A stretch of DNA of 64,000 bases from Pseudomonas sp. BBP2017 (GTDB lineage Bacteria; Pseudomonadota; Gammaproteobacteria; Pseudomonadales; Pseudomonadaceae): contig NZ_PVZN01000007.1 in assembly GCF_003024385.1 (NCBI RefSeq), positions 62,001-126,000 of the forward strand. Direction: 5' to 3'. This document shows, piece by piece, positions 1 through 9,271 of the stretch. A model generated the notes under the pieces. It was not told where the DNA came from. It did no database searches and saw only the letters and a program-made list of their open reading frames with translations. Both the position numbers and the translations under genes were made by a program. Position 1 is the first letter of the stretch, and each line of letters opens with the position of its first letter.

Positions 1-455
1 GTGCGGCCATGCACAAGGAGCTGGTGCTGCCACAACTGGATATCGCCGCCGCCGTCTCTGCCGCTCTGGCTGACGAAGCCGCACCAGTCAAGGTCAGCCG
101 TGGACCATGGCGCAGCCTGGGTCGTCTGGCCGTGGCCGCATCGGTGACTGTCGCCGTGCTGGCCGGTGTGCGCCTGTACAACCAGGACGAGATCAGTGGT
201 GCCCAGCTGGCTGCCCAGCAACCGGTCCAGCAAGGCGTGACTGTCCCTCAAGTTCAGGGCCCAGCCGTGCTGGCAGGCTATAGTGAGAGTGCAGAGCAGC
301 CAGGCCCGATGGCCAATGGCGTGCTGCAAGGGCAATCCGGCTGGCACGACCAGCGTCTGCCCGGCTATCTGCGCCAGCATGCTCAGGAAGCAGCCCTCAA
401 AGGTACCGAGAGCGCTCTGCCTTATGCCCGCGCGGCCAGCCTGGAAAACCGTTAA
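1..455 (+). CDS. mucA: Anti-sigma factor MucA (RseA), 5' end missing
   Basis: MucA is the inner-membrane anti-sigma factor that holds the envelope-stress sigma factor AlgU. The window opens inside the gene: the frame is already open at base 3, and the first visible Met (base 9) aligns with an internal MHRE-type position of Pseudomonas MucA rather than with its start. The segment LDIAAAVSAALADEAAP, a single membrane span (LAVAASVTVAVLAGV), and a periplasmic tail ending LPYARAASLENR are typical of the family. The last part is the region bound by MucB. It is followed 12 bp later by mucB in the same operon. The N-terminal sigma-binding domain lies outside the window. Confidence 0.97.
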   Translation, partial: AAMHKELVLPQLDIAAAVSAALADEAAPVKVSRGPWRSLGRLAVAASVTVAVLAGVRLYNQDEISGAQLAAQQPVQQGVTVPQVQGPAVLAGYSESAEQPGPMANGVLQGQSGWHDQRLPGYLRQHAQEAALKGTESALPYARAASLENR

Positions 456-467
456 GTAAGGAGGATC

Positions 468-1433
468 ATGCGCGCGCTACCTCTCATTCCGCTGTTGCTG
501 GGTGGCTGGCTGACACTGCCGGCCCATGCGGCCAACTCCTCACCGGAGGCGGGCGACTGGCTCAAGAAGCTGGCTCAGGCCGAGCAGCAGCAGAGTTATC
601 AGGGTACTTTCGTTTACGAGCGTAACGGCAGCTTCTCCACTCACGATATCTGGCATCGAGTCCAGGACGGCAAGGTCAGCGAGCGCTTGCTTCAGCTCGA
701 TGGCTCGGCCCAGGAAGTCGCGCGTGTCGATGGCCATACCCAGTGCGTAAGCGGGACCCTGGTGTCTGGTGTGAGCAACATGCCGGAGTCCGCAGCGCGA
801 GTGCTTGATCCTCTGAAGTTGATGAGCTGGTACGACCTTGGGGTCGCCGGCAAATCCCGGGTGGCGAACCGTGCCGCGGTTATCGTTACCCTGAGCCCGC
901 GTGATCAGCATCGATATGCCTTTGAGCTGCACCTGGATCGCGAGACCGGCCTGCCGCTCAAATCGTTGATGCTCGATGACAGGGGGCGTTTGCTTGAGCG
1001 CTTCCAGTTCACCCGCCTGGATACCAGGAATGCGCCGACCGAGGACGAACTCAAGGCCAGCGAACAGTGCAAGCCGGTAATCGAAGTCGCGGCCCAGGTT
1101 GCGCAGCCCGCCAACGGCTGGCGTTCGGACTGGTTACCGCCAGGTTTTGAGCTGGTCGACAGCTCGATTGGCAAAGACCCGCAGGGCAAGAATACGGTCA
1201 ACCGTCTGATGTACGATGATGGATTGGCGCGGTTTTCGGTTTATGTCGAAGCCCTGAACGGTGGCTCGGCGGCGGATATCCGCACGCAACTGGGACCTAC
1301 TGTGGCGGTTTCGCGACGCTTGACCACGCCCAAGGGCGAAATGATGGTCACCGTGGTCGGCGAAATTCCGATTGGCACCGCCGAGCGGATTGCCTTGTCG
1401 ATGCGGTCTCAGGATGCCCAGGCGCAAAAATGA
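468..1433 (+). CDS. mucB: MucB (RseB), periplasmic regulator of AlgU activity
   Basis: This 321-residue protein has a signal peptide (residues 1-21, cleaved after AHA) followed by the two-domain RseB fold, which resembles the lipoprotein carriers LolA/LolB. MucB binds the periplasmic tail of MucA and shields it from AlgW until misfolded lipid or LPS signals release it. The start is set by an AAGGAGG ribosome-binding site at 458-464, four bases before ATG. Two cysteines, in TQCVSG and SEQCKP, are visible in the mature protein. It is translated directly after mucA and belongs to the algU-mucA-mucB-mucD operon. Confidence 0.96.
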   Translation: MRALPLIPLLLGGWLTLPAHAANSSPEAGDWLKKLAQAEQQQSYQGTFVYERNGSFSTHDIWHRVQDGKVSERLLQLDGSAQEVARVDGHTQCVSGTLVSGVSNMPESAARVLDPLKLMSWYDLGVAGKSRVANRAAVIVTLSPRDQHRYAFELHLDRETGLPLKSLMLDDRGRLLERFQFTRLDTRNAPTEDELKASEQCKPVIEVAAQVAQPANGWRSDWLPPGFELVDSSIGKDPQGKNTVNRLMYDDGLARFSVYVEALNGGSAADIRTQLGPTVAVSRRLTTPKGEMMVTVVGEIPIGTAERIALSMRSQDAQAQK

Positions 1434-1523
1434 ACAGCAGGCACAGTGCTGAGCAGTCGAGGATCGCTTGGCTGACATGATTGGCAAGCTTTGCAGTTTG
1501 CAAAAAACTCAGAATTTTTCTAT

Positions 1524-1549
1524 AGGTCAGTCCTTTCGGGGGCTGGCCT
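1524..1549 (+). terminator. Hairpin in the mucB-mucD gap
   Basis: A ten-pair stem (arms 1524-1533 and 1540-1549, with two G-U pairs and a six-base loop) lies in the 170-bp gap between mucB and mucD. It is followed by a weak pyrimidine tail (TTCCTGCTT). It may be a partial terminator or an mRNA-processing structure. In P. aeruginosa this gap holds mucC, which is absent here. Confidence 0.4.
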
Positions 1550-1603
1550 TTCCTGCTTGTGCAGGGCCCTACTGCTAACCACGCTCGATGTGACGGGAGC
1601 CGT

Positions 1604-3037
1604 ATGTCAATACCACGCTTGAAAACCTACCTATCGTTGTTCGCCGCCGTGCTCATGCTCGGTCAGGTGGCCACCGCTGCCCAGGCCGAAGCCCTGCCGG
1701 ATTTCACCACGCTGGTCGAGCAGGCCTCGCCTGCGGTGGTGAACATCAGTACCAAGCAGAAGCTGCCGGATCGCAGATATGCGACCGGTCAGGTGCCTGA
1801 TCTTGAAGGTCTGCCACCGATGTTCCGCGAGTTCTTCGAGCGCAACATGCCGCAGCAGCCGCGCTCGCCGCGTGGCGACCGCCAGCGTGAAGCGCAGTCA
1901 CTAGGTTCGGGCTTCATCATTTCCAGCGACGGTTACGTCCTGACCAACAACCATGTGGTCGCTGACGCTGACGAGATTGTTGTTCGTCTGTCCGATCGTA
2001 GCGAATTGCAGGCCAAGCTGGTCGGCACCGACCCGCGCACCGATGTGGCGCTGCTCAAGGTTGACGGCAAGAACCTGCCAACCGTCAAACTGGGCGACTC
2101 TGAAAAACTCAAGGTTGGCGAGTGGGTGCTGGCCATCGGTTCGCCGTTCGGTTTCGACCATTCGGTGACCAAAGGTATCGTCAGCGCCAAGGGGCGTACT
2201 CTGCCGAACGACACCTATGTGCCGTTCATCCAGACCGACGTTGCGATCAACCCGGGTAACTCCGGTGGCCCGCTGTTCAACATGAATGGTGAAGTGGTGG
2301 GGATCAACTCGCAGATATTCACTCGCTCCGGCGGCTTCATGGGCCTGTCGTTTGCCATCCCGATCGATGTGGCACTGGATGTCTCCAATCAGTTGAAGAA
2401 AGACGGTAAGGTCAGCCGCGGCTGGCTGGGTGTGGTGATTCAGGAGGTCAACAAGGACCTGGCTGAGTCCTTCGGCCTGGACAAGCCGGCCGGCGCTCTG
2501 GTGGCCCAGGTCCTGGAAGATGGCCCGGCAGCCAAGGGTGGCCTGCAGGTGGGTGACGTGATCCTGAGCATGAATGGTCAACCGATCGTCATGTCCGCCG
2601 ACCTGCCACACTTGGTCGGCAGCCTGAAAGATGGTGCCAAGGCCAAGTTGGACATCATCCGCAACGGCAAGCGTCAGGACCTCGAGGTCACCGTCGGCGC
2701 GCTGCCTGACGATGATGCTGAAATCGTTGACAATGCCAACGGCGGCGTCGAGCGCAGCAGCAATCGTCTTGGCGTATCGGTGGCCGACCTGAGTGCCGAG
2801 CAGAAGAAGGCCCTGGAACTCAAGGGCGGTGTGGTCATCAAGGAAGTCCAGGATGGCCCGGCGGCCTTGATCGGCCTGCGTCCGGGTGATGTCATCAGCC
2901 ACCTTAACAACCAGGCGATCCTTTCGGCCAAGCAGTTCACCGAAATTGCCAAGGAGTTGCCGAAGAACCGCTCGGTGTCGATGCGCGTGCTGCGTCAGGG
3001 GCGTGCCAGCTTCATCACCTTCAAGCTGTCTGAATAA
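1604..3037 (+). CDS. mucD: Periplasmic serine protease/chaperone MucD (DegP/HtrA family)
   Basis: This is a 477-residue HtrA protease that degrades misfolded envelope proteins and restrains AlgU activation. It has a signal peptide (about residues 1-28, TAAQA), a trypsin-like domain with catalytic His117 (TNNHVV), Asp147 (PRTDVALL) and Ser220 (NPGNSGGPL), and two C-terminal PDZ domains. The frame is open to 1559. ATG 1604 is preferred because it follows a GGGAG site and places the signal peptide at the N-terminus. It is the last gene of the muc operon and is followed by a strong terminator. Confidence 0.96.
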   Translation: MSIPRLKTYLSLFAAVLMLGQVATAAQAEALPDFTTLVEQASPAVVNISTKQKLPDRRYATGQVPDLEGLPPMFREFFERNMPQQPRSPRGDRQREAQSLGSGFIISSDGYVLTNNHVVADADEIVVRLSDRSELQAKLVGTDPRTDVALLKVDGKNLPTVKLGDSEKLKVGEWVLAIGSPFGFDHSVTKGIVSAKGRTLPNDTYVPFIQTDVAINPGNSGGPLFNMNGEVVGINSQIFTRSGGFMGLSFAIPIDVALDVSNQLKKDGKVSRGWLGVVIQEVNKDLAESFGLDKPAGALVAQVLEDGPAAKGGLQVGDVILSMNGQPIVMSADLPHLVGSLKDGAKAKLDIIRNGKRQDLEVTVGALPDDDAEIVDNANGGVERSSNRLGVSVADLSAEQKKALELKGGVVIKEVQDGPAALIGLRPGDVISHLNNQAILSAKQFTEIAKELPKNRSVSMRVLRQGRASFITFKLSE

Positions 3038-3054
3038 GCCGGGTTGAACACAAG

Positions 3055-3079
3055 AGGGCGGCCTGGGTCGCCCTTTTTT
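3055..3079 (+). terminator. Rho-independent terminator of the muc operon
   Basis: The arms AGGGCG (3055-3060) and CGCCCT (3069-3074) form a GC-rich stem with an eight-base loop. The stem runs straight into T6, 18 bp after the mucD stop. Confidence 0.9.
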
Positions 3080-3086
3080 GTGTCTG

Positions 3087-3142
3087 TTCGCGGGGCAAGC
3101 CGGCTCCTGCAAACTGCTGCCAGGAACGGGTTTGCCCCGCGA
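3087..3142. repeat. REP palindrome pair (REPIN)
   Basis: Two inverted copies of the TTCGCGGGGCAAGC-type element enclose a short non-conserved middle. The copy lies directly after the mucD terminator and before lepA. The same core recurs at 9.2, 26.4, 40.1, 52.1 and 63.0 kb. Confidence 0.85.
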
Positions 3143-3242
3143 ATAGGCGATATGGAATCTCCCATAACCTTTCAGTTTCAGGTACAATTCCCGGCTATTT
3201 TTCGGTGGGCGTCCGGCCCGCAGCCTTTTTGAGTGTTGACCC

Positions 3243-5039
3243 GTGAGTGATTTGAGTCATATCCGCAATTTCTCCATCATCGCCCACATTGACCATGGCA
3301 AGTCGACCCTGGCGGACCGTTTCATCCAGATGTGCGGTGGCCTGACTGCGCGTGAGATGGAGGCCCAGGTACTCGATTCCATGGACTTGGAGCGTGAACG
3401 CGGTATCACCATCAAGGCCCACAGCGTCACTCTGCATTACAAGGCGCAGGACGGCAAAACCTACCAGCTGAACTTCATTGACACCCCCGGCCACGTCGAC
3501 TTCACCTATGAAGTCAGCCGCTCTCTGGCCGCCTGTGAAGGTGCGTTGCTAGTGGTCGATGCCGGTCAAGGCGTCGAGGCCCAGTCGGTCGCCAACTGCT
3601 ACACCGCCATCGAGCAGGGCCTTGAGGTCATGCCGGTGCTCAACAAGATGGACCTGCCCCAGGCCGATCCGGACAAGGTCAAGGACGAGATCGAGAAGAT
3701 CATCGGCATCGATGCCACCGACGCCGTGGCCTGTAGCGCGAAGAGTGGCATGGGCGTGGACGAGGTGCTCGAGCGCCTGGTGCACACCATCCCGGCGCCG
3801 ACCGGTGACATCGAAGCTCCGCTCCAAGCGCTGATCATCGACTCCTGGTTCGACAACTACCTGGGCGTTGTCTCCCTGGTGCGCGTGCGTCATGGCCGCG
3901 TGAAGAAGGGCGACAAGATCCTGGTCAAGTCCACCGGCAAAATCCACCTGGTTGACAGCGTCGGTGTATTCACCCCGAAACACACCCAGACCGCTGACCT
4001 CAAAGCTGGTGAAGTAGGTTTCATCATCGCCAGCATCAAGGACATTCATGGTGCCCCGGTCGGTGACACCCTGACCCTGAGCAGCACCCCTGAAGTCGAC
4101 GTGCTGCCAGGTTTCAAACGTATCCAGCCACAAGTTTATGCCGGTCTGTTCCCCGTCAGTTCCGATGATTTCGAAGATTTTCGTGATGCATTGCAGAAAC
4201 TGACCCTGAACGACTCGTCGCTGCAGTACCTGCCGGAAAGTTCCGATGCGTTGGGCTTCGGCTTCCGATGCGGCTTCCTTGGCATGCTGCACATGGAAAT
4301 CATCCAGGAGCGCCTGGAGCGCGAATACGACCTGGACCTGATCACTACGGCGCCAAGTGTAATCTTCGAGGTCAAACTCAAGACCGGCGAGACTATCTAC
4401 GTCGACAACCCGTCGAAGCTGCCGGACGTGTCCTCGGTAGAGGACTTCCGCGAGCCGATCGTCGCCGCGACCATCCTGGTGCCTCAAGAGCACCTGGGCA
4501 ACGTCATTACCCTGTGTATCGAGAAGCGTGGTGTGCAGCGTGACATGCAGTTCCTCGGTTCGCAGGTGCAAGTGCGCTACGACTTGCCGATGAACGAAGT
4601 GGTACTGGACTTCTTCGACCGCTTGAAGTCCACCAGCCGCGGCTATGCTTCGCTGGACTACCATTTTGATCGCTACCAGTCCGCCAACCTGGTCAAGCTC
4701 GATGTACTGATCAACGGTGACAAGGTTGACGCCCTGGCGCTGATTGTGCACCGCGACAACGCGCACTATAAGGGCCGCGCGTTGACTGAGAAGATGAAGG
4801 AACTGATTCCTCGGCAGATGTTCGACGTGGCAATCCAGGCCGCCATTGGCGGGCAGATTGTGGCGCGAACCACTGTCAAGGCGCTCAGAAAGAACGTACT
4901 GGCCAAATGCTACGGTGGTGACGTAAGCCGTAAGCGCAAACTGTTGGAGAAGCAGAAGGCCGGTAAGAAACGCATGAAACAGGTCGGCAACGTGGAAATT
5001 CCACAAGAAGCCTTCCTCGCCGTGCTCAGGTTGGAATAA
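3243..5039 (+). CDS. lepA: Elongation factor 4 (LepA), translational GTPase
   Basis: EF4 is a ribosome-associated GTPase acting in back-translocation and initiation-complex assembly. The 598-residue length is normal. The N-terminal G domain carries G1 AHIDHGKST (residues 14-22), the switch II DTPGH motif and NKMD for guanine specificity. The EF-G-like domains and the LepA-specific C-terminal domain (ending [17 protein letters not shown]) follow. The start is GTG, giving the conserved N-terminus [18 protein letters not shown] hexamer at 3183-3188 could be the -10 element. lepB follows after 9 bp, so the two are co-transcribed, as in many proteobacteria. Confidence 0.97.
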   Translation: MSDLSHIRNFSIIAHIDHGKSTLADRFIQMCGGLTAREMEAQVLDSMDLERERGITIKAHSVTLHYKAQDGKTYQLNFIDTPGHVDFTYEVSRSLAACEGALLVVDAGQGVEAQSVANCYTAIEQGLEVMPVLNKMDLPQADPDKVKDEIEKIIGIDATDAVACSAKSGMGVDEVLERLVHTIPAPTGDIEAPLQALIIDSWFDNYLGVVSLVRVRHGRVKKGDKILVKSTGKIHLVDSVGVFTPKHTQTADLKAGEVGFIIASIKDIHGAPVGDTLTLSSTPEVDVLPGFKRIQPQVYAGLFPVSSDDFEDFRDALQKLTLNDSSLQYLPESSDALGFGFRCGFLGMLHMEIIQERLEREYDLDLITTAPSVIFEVKLKTGETIYVDNPSKLPDVSSVEDFREPIVAATILVPQEHLGNVITLCIEKRGVQRDMQFLGSQVQVRYDLPMNEVVLDFFDRLKSTSRGYASLDYHFDRYQSANLVKLDVLINGDKVDALALIVHRDNAHYKGRALTEKMKELIPRQMFDVAIQAAIGGQIVARTTVKALRKNVLAKCYGGDVSRKRKLLEKQKAGKKRMKQVGNVEIPQEAFLAVLRLE

Positions 5040-5048
5040 TTAGGTCCT

Positions 5049-5903
5049 ATGTCGCTAAATTTCCCGCTTTTGCTAGTCATCGCCGTTGCCGTTTGCGGTC
5101 TGTTGGCCCTGGTCGATCTGCTGTTCCTGGCACCGCGCCGGCGTTCAGCGATCGCCAACTATCAGGGCAGCGTCAGCCAGCCCGAAATGGCCGTGGTCGA
5201 ACAGTTGAACAAGGAGCCGTTGCTGGTTGAGTACGGCAAGTCGTTCTTCCCGGTACTGTTCATCGTCCTGGTGTTGCGTTCGTTTCTGGTCGAGCCTTTC
5301 CAGATCCCTTCGGGATCGATGAAGCCGACCCTGGAAGTAGGCGATTTCATCCTGGTGAACAAGTTCTCCTACGGTATTCGTCTGCCGGTGATCGACAAAA
5401 AGGTCATCGAAGTCGGTGATCCGCAGCGCGGCGACGTGATGGTGTTCCGCTATCCGAGCGACCCGAACGTCAACTACATCAAACGTGTGGTTGGCTTGCC
5501 GGGCGACCAGATTGCCTACACCAGCGACAAGAAGCTGTTCGTCAACGGCAAGCCGATTGCCGAGCAACTGGTGGGTAGCGAACCGGGCACCCTGGGCAGC
5601 GCTGAGCTGTACAAGGAAAAGCTGGGCGAGGCCGAACACCTGATCCGCAAGGAAATGAGCCGTTATCGCATGCCGCCTGACCAGCAATGGACAGTCCCGG
5701 CCGGCCATTACTTCATGATGGGCGACAACCGCGACAACTCCAACGACAGCCGTTACTGGGATGACCCCACTATTCCCAAGGCGCTGCATGGCATGGTCCC
5801 GGACCAGAACATTGTCGGCAAGGCCTTCGCGGTCTGGATGAGCTGGCCAGAGCCCAAGCTCAGCCACTTCCCGAACCTGTCGCGGGTCGGTCTGATCCAG
5901 TAA
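5049..5903 (+). CDS. lepB: Signal peptidase I
   Basis: This inner-membrane Ser/Lys peptidase of 284 residues removes signal peptides from exported pre-proteins. Two N-terminal membrane segments (about residues 5-27 and 66-80) precede the periplasmic catalytic domain. The catalytic Ser90 lies in PSGSMKPT and the general base Lys145 in NYIKRVVG, the same numbering as in E. coli. The conserved GDNRDNSNDSRYW box is present near residue 225. A strong hairpin follows the stop codon. Confidence 0.97.
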   Translation: MSLNFPLLLVIAVAVCGLLALVDLLFLAPRRRSAIANYQGSVSQPEMAVVEQLNKEPLLVEYGKSFFPVLFIVLVLRSFLVEPFQIPSGSMKPTLEVGDFILVNKFSYGIRLPVIDKKVIEVGDPQRGDVMVFRYPSDPNVNYIKRVVGLPGDQIAYTSDKKLFVNGKPIAEQLVGSEPGTLGSAELYKEKLGEAEHLIRKEMSRYRMPPDQQWTVPAGHYFMMGDNRDNSNDSRYWDDPTIPKALHGMVPDQNIVGKAFAVWMSWPEPKLSHFPNLSRVGLIQ

Positions 5904-5911
5904 CACCACAA

Positions 5912-5935
5912 CGGCGCTGTCCTGGGACAGCGCCG
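5912..5935 (+). other. Perfect 11-bp hairpin between lepB and rnc
   Basis: CGGCGCTGTCC and GGACAGCGCCG are perfect inverted arms around a two-base centre, nine bases after the lepB stop. No T-run follows, so it is a poor terminator. A long double-stranded stem ahead of rnc could be an RNase III processing site, because RNase III cleaves the leader of its own message in E. coli. That role is inference. Confidence 0.6.
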
Positions 5936-5936
5936 A

Positions 5937-6086
5937 ATGCATTTCTGGCATAGGCTGTGTTCAGAGGGATCTGCGGATCCAGCTGCACTGCCGACGCCGT
6001 TGGGCGTGAGCCAAATAGTCTTTCAGGATGTTGATTTGAACAAAGCGTTGAATATCGACCACGAACTGCGCGTGGGTACACTGTGA
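5937..6086 (+). pseudogene. Short frame, possible remnant of the DUF4845 gene
   Basis: P. aeruginosa has a small DUF4845 membrane-protein gene between lepB and rnc. Here the gap is only about 180 bp. A 49-codon frame fills it, and its stop TGA overlaps the rnc GTG. Its tail ([19 protein letters not shown]) loosely resembles my memory of the C-terminus of that family (LDL...DKEFRVR). No membrane segment remains. It could instead be a chance frame. Confidence 0.3.
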
Positions 6087-6772
6087 GCGTTTCTTTGAGC
6101 CGTCTCGAGCGCCAGCTCGGATACACTTTCAAGAACCAGGAGCTGATGCTGCTGGCCCTGACGCACCGCAGTTTTGCCGGGCGCAACAACGAGCGCCTGG
6201 AGTTTCTCGGCGATGCGATCCTCAACTTCGTCGCTGGCGAAGCGCTCTTCGAGCGCTTTCCGCAGGCCCGCGAAGGCCAGCTGTCGCGCTTGCGCGCGCG
6301 CCTGGTCAAGGGTGAGACCCTGGCCGTGCTGGCGCGTGGTTTCGACCTCGGTGAGTACCTGCGTTTGGGCTCCGGTGAGCTGAAAAGCGGAGGTTTTCGC
6401 CGTGAATCGATCCTGGCTGACGCCCTTGAGGCGTTGATCGGCGCGATCTATCTCGACTCGGACATGCAGACCGCCCGCGAGCGCGTGCTGGCCTGGCTGA
6501 CCGGGGAGTTCGAGAGCCTGACCCTGGTCGATACCAACAAGGACCCGAAAACCCGCCTGCAAGAGTTTTTGCAGTCGCGGGCCTGTGAACTGCCGCGTTA
6601 CGAAGTGGTGGATATTCAAGGTGAACCCCATTGCCGGACGTTTTTCGTCGAATGCGAAGTGACCCTTTTGACTGAAAAAAGCCGAGGGCAGGGCGTCAGC
6701 CGGCGTATCGCCGAGCAAGTCGCGGCCGCCGCAGCACTGATCGCCCTGGGCGTGGAGAATGGCAATGACTGA
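6083..6772 (+). CDS. rnc: Ribonuclease III
   Basis: This is the double-strand-specific endoribonuclease (229 residues) that processes rRNA precursors and many mRNAs. The RNase III signature [12 protein letters not shown] lies at residues 36-47. The catalytic acidic residues follow in the N-terminal nuclease domain, and a double-stranded-RNA-binding domain occupies about residues 155-224. The start is GTG at 6083, overlapping the upstream frame by GTGA. The 3' end overlaps era, so translation is probably coupled in an rnc-era-recO operon. Confidence 0.97.
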   Translation: MSVSLSRLERQLGYTFKNQELMLLALTHRSFAGRNNERLEFLGDAILNFVAGEALFERFPQAREGQLSRLRARLVKGETLAVLARGFDLGEYLRLGSGELKSGGFRRESILADALEALIGAIYLDSDMQTARERVLAWLTGEFESLTLVDTNKDPKTRLQEFLQSRACELPRYEVVDIQGEPHCRTFFVECEVTLLTEKSRGQGVSRRIAEQVAAAAALIALGVENGND

Positions 6773-7667
6773 TACGAACACCACCCGCTGCGGCTATGTC
6801 GCCATTGTCGGCCGCCCGAACGTCGGCAAATCGACCCTGCTCAACCACATCCTCGGCCAGAAGCTGGCGATCACCTCGCGCAAGCCGCAGACCACCCGGC
6901 ACAACATGCTGGGGATCAAGACCGAGGGTGATATCCAGGCGATCTACGTCGATACCCCAGGCATGCACAAGAGCAACGAAAAGGCGCTCAACCGCTACAT
7001 GAACAAAACCGCCTCGGCCGCCCTCAAGGACGTCGATGTGGTGATCTTCGTGGTCGACCGTACCAAGTGGACCGACGAAGACCAGCTGGTACTGGAGCGT
7101 GTGCAGTACGTGCAGGGCCCGGTGATCCTGGCGATCAACAAGACCGACCGGATCGAAGAGAAAGCCGAGCTCATCCCGCACCTGCAGTGGCTGCAGGAGC
7201 AACTGCCAAACGCCGAGATCGTGCCGATCTCCGCGCAGCAGGGGCACAACCTCGAAGCGCTGGAAGGCCTGATCGCCAAGCACCTGCCGGAGAACGATCA
7301 CTTCTTCCCGGAAGACCAGATCACCGACCGCAGCAGCCGTTTCCTGGCCGCTGAACTGGTGCGTGAGAAGATCATGCGCCAGCTGGGTGCGGAGCTGCCG
7401 TACCAGATCACCGTGGAAATCGAAGAGTTCAAGCAGCAGGGCAAGATCCTGCACATCCATGCACTGATCCTGGTCGAGCGTGACGGCCAGAAAAAGATCA
7501 TCATTGGCGACAAGGGTGAGCGCATCAAGCGGATCGGCTCCGAGGCGCGCAAGGACATGGAAGTACTGTTCGACGCCAAGGTCATGCTCAACCTCTGGGT
7601 CAAGGTCAAAGGCGGCTGGTCCGACGACGAGCGCGCCCTGCGTTCGCTGGGCTACGGCGACCTCTGA
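6765..7667 (+). CDS. era: GTPase Era, 30S ribosome assembly
   Basis: Era binds the 3' end of 16S rRNA during 30S subunit maturation. It has G1 [10 protein letters not shown]3 DTPGMH and G4 NKTD in the N-terminal GTPase domain, and a KH RNA-binding domain near the C-terminus with the [11 protein letters not shown] motif. There are two ATGs, at 6759 and 6765. The second is chosen because GGAG at 6754-6757 then sits seven bases upstream, and the product is 300 residues, the usual size. It overlaps the end of rnc by 8 bp. Confidence 0.96.
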   Translation: MTDTNTTRCGYVAIVGRPNVGKSTLLNHILGQKLAITSRKPQTTRHNMLGIKTEGDIQAIYVDTPGMHKSNEKALNRYMNKTASAALKDVDVVIFVVDRTKWTDEDQLVLERVQYVQGPVILAINKTDRIEEKAELIPHLQWLQEQLPNAEIVPISAQQGHNLEALEGLIAKHLPENDHFFPEDQITDRSSRFLAAELVREKIMRQLGAELPYQITVEIEEFKQQGKILHIHALILVERDGQKKIIIGDKGERIKRIGSEARKDMEVLFDAKVMLNLWVKVKGGWSDDERALRSLGYGDL

Positions 7668-7724
7668 TCGCATCAGGCCCGGCAGCGTCCGCTGTCGGGT
7701 CGAACCTTTTCTGAAGCGCTACTC

Positions 7725-8408
7725 ATGGAACTGCCAGTTGGCCAACCGGCCTACGTGCTGCACAGCCGGGCCTACCGTGAAACCAGTGCGCTGGTGGACT
7801 TCCTCACCCCACAAGGGCGCCTGCGCGCTGTGCTGCGCCGTGCGCGTGGCAAGAGCGGCAGCCAGGCGCGACCTTTCGTCCCCCTTGAAGTCGAATTTCG
7901 TGGTCGTGGCGAGCTGAAGACGGTCGGCCGCCTGGACAGCCTCGGCGTGGCTGCCTGGCTCAATGGCGATGCTTTGTTCAGTGGCCTCTATCTCAACGAA
8001 CTGCTGATTCGCCTGTTGCCCGCCGAGGATCCGCATCCGCTTGTGTTCGAGCACTATGCGGCCACCTTGCAGGCGTTGGCTGCCGGGCGGCCGCTGGAAC
8101 CGCTGCTGCGGGCCTTTGAGTGGCGCTTGCTGGATGAACTGGGCTACGGCTTTGCCCTGGACCAGGACATCAATGGTGAGCCTCTGGTTGTCGATGGCCT
8201 GTATCGACTGCAGGTGGACGCCGGACTTGAACGGGTCTACCTGCTGCAGCCCGGTTTGTTCCGCGGCGACGAGCTGGCCGCCATGGCCGCAGCCGACTGG
8301 AATGTCCCCGGTGCCTTGAGTGCAGCCAAGCGCCTGATGCGCCAGGCGCTGGCCGTGCACCTGGGTGGACGGCCACTGGTCAGTCGGGAACTGTTTCGCA
8401 AGCGCTGA
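7725..8408 (+). CDS. recO: DNA repair protein RecO
   Basis: RecO acts with RecF and RecR to load RecA onto SSB-coated single-stranded DNA. The 227-residue protein shows the N-terminal OB-fold start ([20 protein letters not shown]) with the basic patch RRARGKSGS typical of RecO, then an alpha-helical C-terminal half. It follows era by 57 bp in the conserved era-recO-pdxJ order. No strong Shine-Dalgarno is visible before ATG 7725. Confidence 0.95.
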   Translation: MELPVGQPAYVLHSRAYRETSALVDFLTPQGRLRAVLRRARGKSGSQARPFVPLEVEFRGRGELKTVGRLDSLGVAAWLNGDALFSGLYLNELLIRLLPAEDPHPLVFEHYAATLQALAAGRPLEPLLRAFEWRLLDELGYGFALDQDINGEPLVVDGLYRLQVDAGLERVYLLQPGLFRGDELAAMAAADWNVPGALSAAKRLMRQALAVHLGGRPLVSRELFRKR

Positions 8409-8452
8409 GCACGTCGTATGCTGTCAGGCTAAATCTTCAGGAGAGCCTCTTC

Positions 8453-9196
8453 GTGACTCAAAGCAACCGCATGCTCCTCGGCGTGAACATCGACCACGTG
8501 GCGACCCTGCGCCAGGCGCGTGGCACGCGCTACCCCGACCCGGTCAAGGCCGCACTGGACGCCGAAGAGGCGGGCGCCGACGGCATCACCGTGCACCTGC
8601 GCGAAGACCGCCGGCATATCCAGGAGCGCGACGTGCTGGTGCTCAAGGATGTGCTGCAGACGCGCATGAACTTCGAAATGGGGGTGACCGAAGAAATGAT
8701 GGCCTTCGCCGAGCGTATCCGCCCGGCGCACATCTGCCTGGTCCCGGAAACCCGCCAGGAACTGACCACCGAAGGTGGCCTGGACGTGGCCGGTCAGGAA
8801 GCGCGGATCAAGGCTGCGGTTGAACGCCTGTCGCGCATGGGCTCGGAAGTGTCCCTGTTCATCGACGCCGATGAGCGTCAGATCGAAGCTTCGCGTCGCG
8901 TCGGTGCACCGGCGATCGAACTGCACACCGGCCGCTATGCCGATGCCGAAACCCCGGCAGACGTTGCTGAAGAGCTCAAGCGCGTAGCTGACGGCGTGGC
9001 TTTTGGCCTGGCCCAGGGGCTGATCGTCAACGCCGGTCATGGCCTGCATTACCACAACGTTGAAGCGGTGGCCGCGATCAAGGGCATCAACGAATTGAAC
9101 ATTGGCCATGCGCTGGTGGCGCATGCGCTGTTCGTTGGCTTCAAGTCGGCAGTGGCGGAGATGAAGGCGTTGATCACGGCTGCAAGCCGTCATTAA
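8453..9196 (+). CDS. pdxJ: Pyridoxine 5'-phosphate synthase
   Basis: PdxJ condenses 1-deoxyxylulose 5-phosphate with 3-amino-2-oxopropyl phosphate to make pyridoxine 5'-phosphate, the last ring-forming step of vitamin B6 synthesis. The 247-residue TIM barrel carries the family motifs [39 protein letters not shown] and VNAGHGLHY. The start is GTG 8453, supported by CAGGAGAG at 8438-8444. It closes the rnc-era-recO-pdxJ cluster. A REP pair lies just after the stop and before the convergent sensor kinase gene. Confidence 0.97.
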   Translation: MTQSNRMLLGVNIDHVATLRQARGTRYPDPVKAALDAEEAGADGITVHLREDRRHIQERDVLVLKDVLQTRMNFEMGVTEEMMAFAERIRPAHICLVPETRQELTTEGGLDVAGQEARIKAAVERLSRMGSEVSLFIDADERQIEASRRVGAPAIELHTGRYADAETPADVAEELKRVADGVAFGLAQGLIVNAGHGLHYHNVEAVAAIKGINELNIGHALVAHALFVGFKSAVAEMKALITAASRH

Positions 9197-9200
9197 AAAC

Positions 9201-9267
9201 ATCGCGGGGCAAGCCCGCTCCCATCGGGATGGTGAATAACCGGTGGGAGCAGGCTTGCCCCGCGATG
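9201..9267. repeat. REP palindrome pair (REPIN)
   Basis: ATCGCGGGGCAAGCCCGCTCCC and its inverted partner flank a 20-base middle. The element sits between the convergent pdxJ and sensor kinase genes, where its long stem could also terminate or stabilise both transcripts. Confidence 0.88.
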
Positions 9268-9271
9268 CAGT

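Noticed and set aside
1559..1603. Longer N-terminus of MucD
   Set aside because: It would bury the signal peptide behind 15 unrelated residues. ATG 1604 has a better ribosome-binding site.
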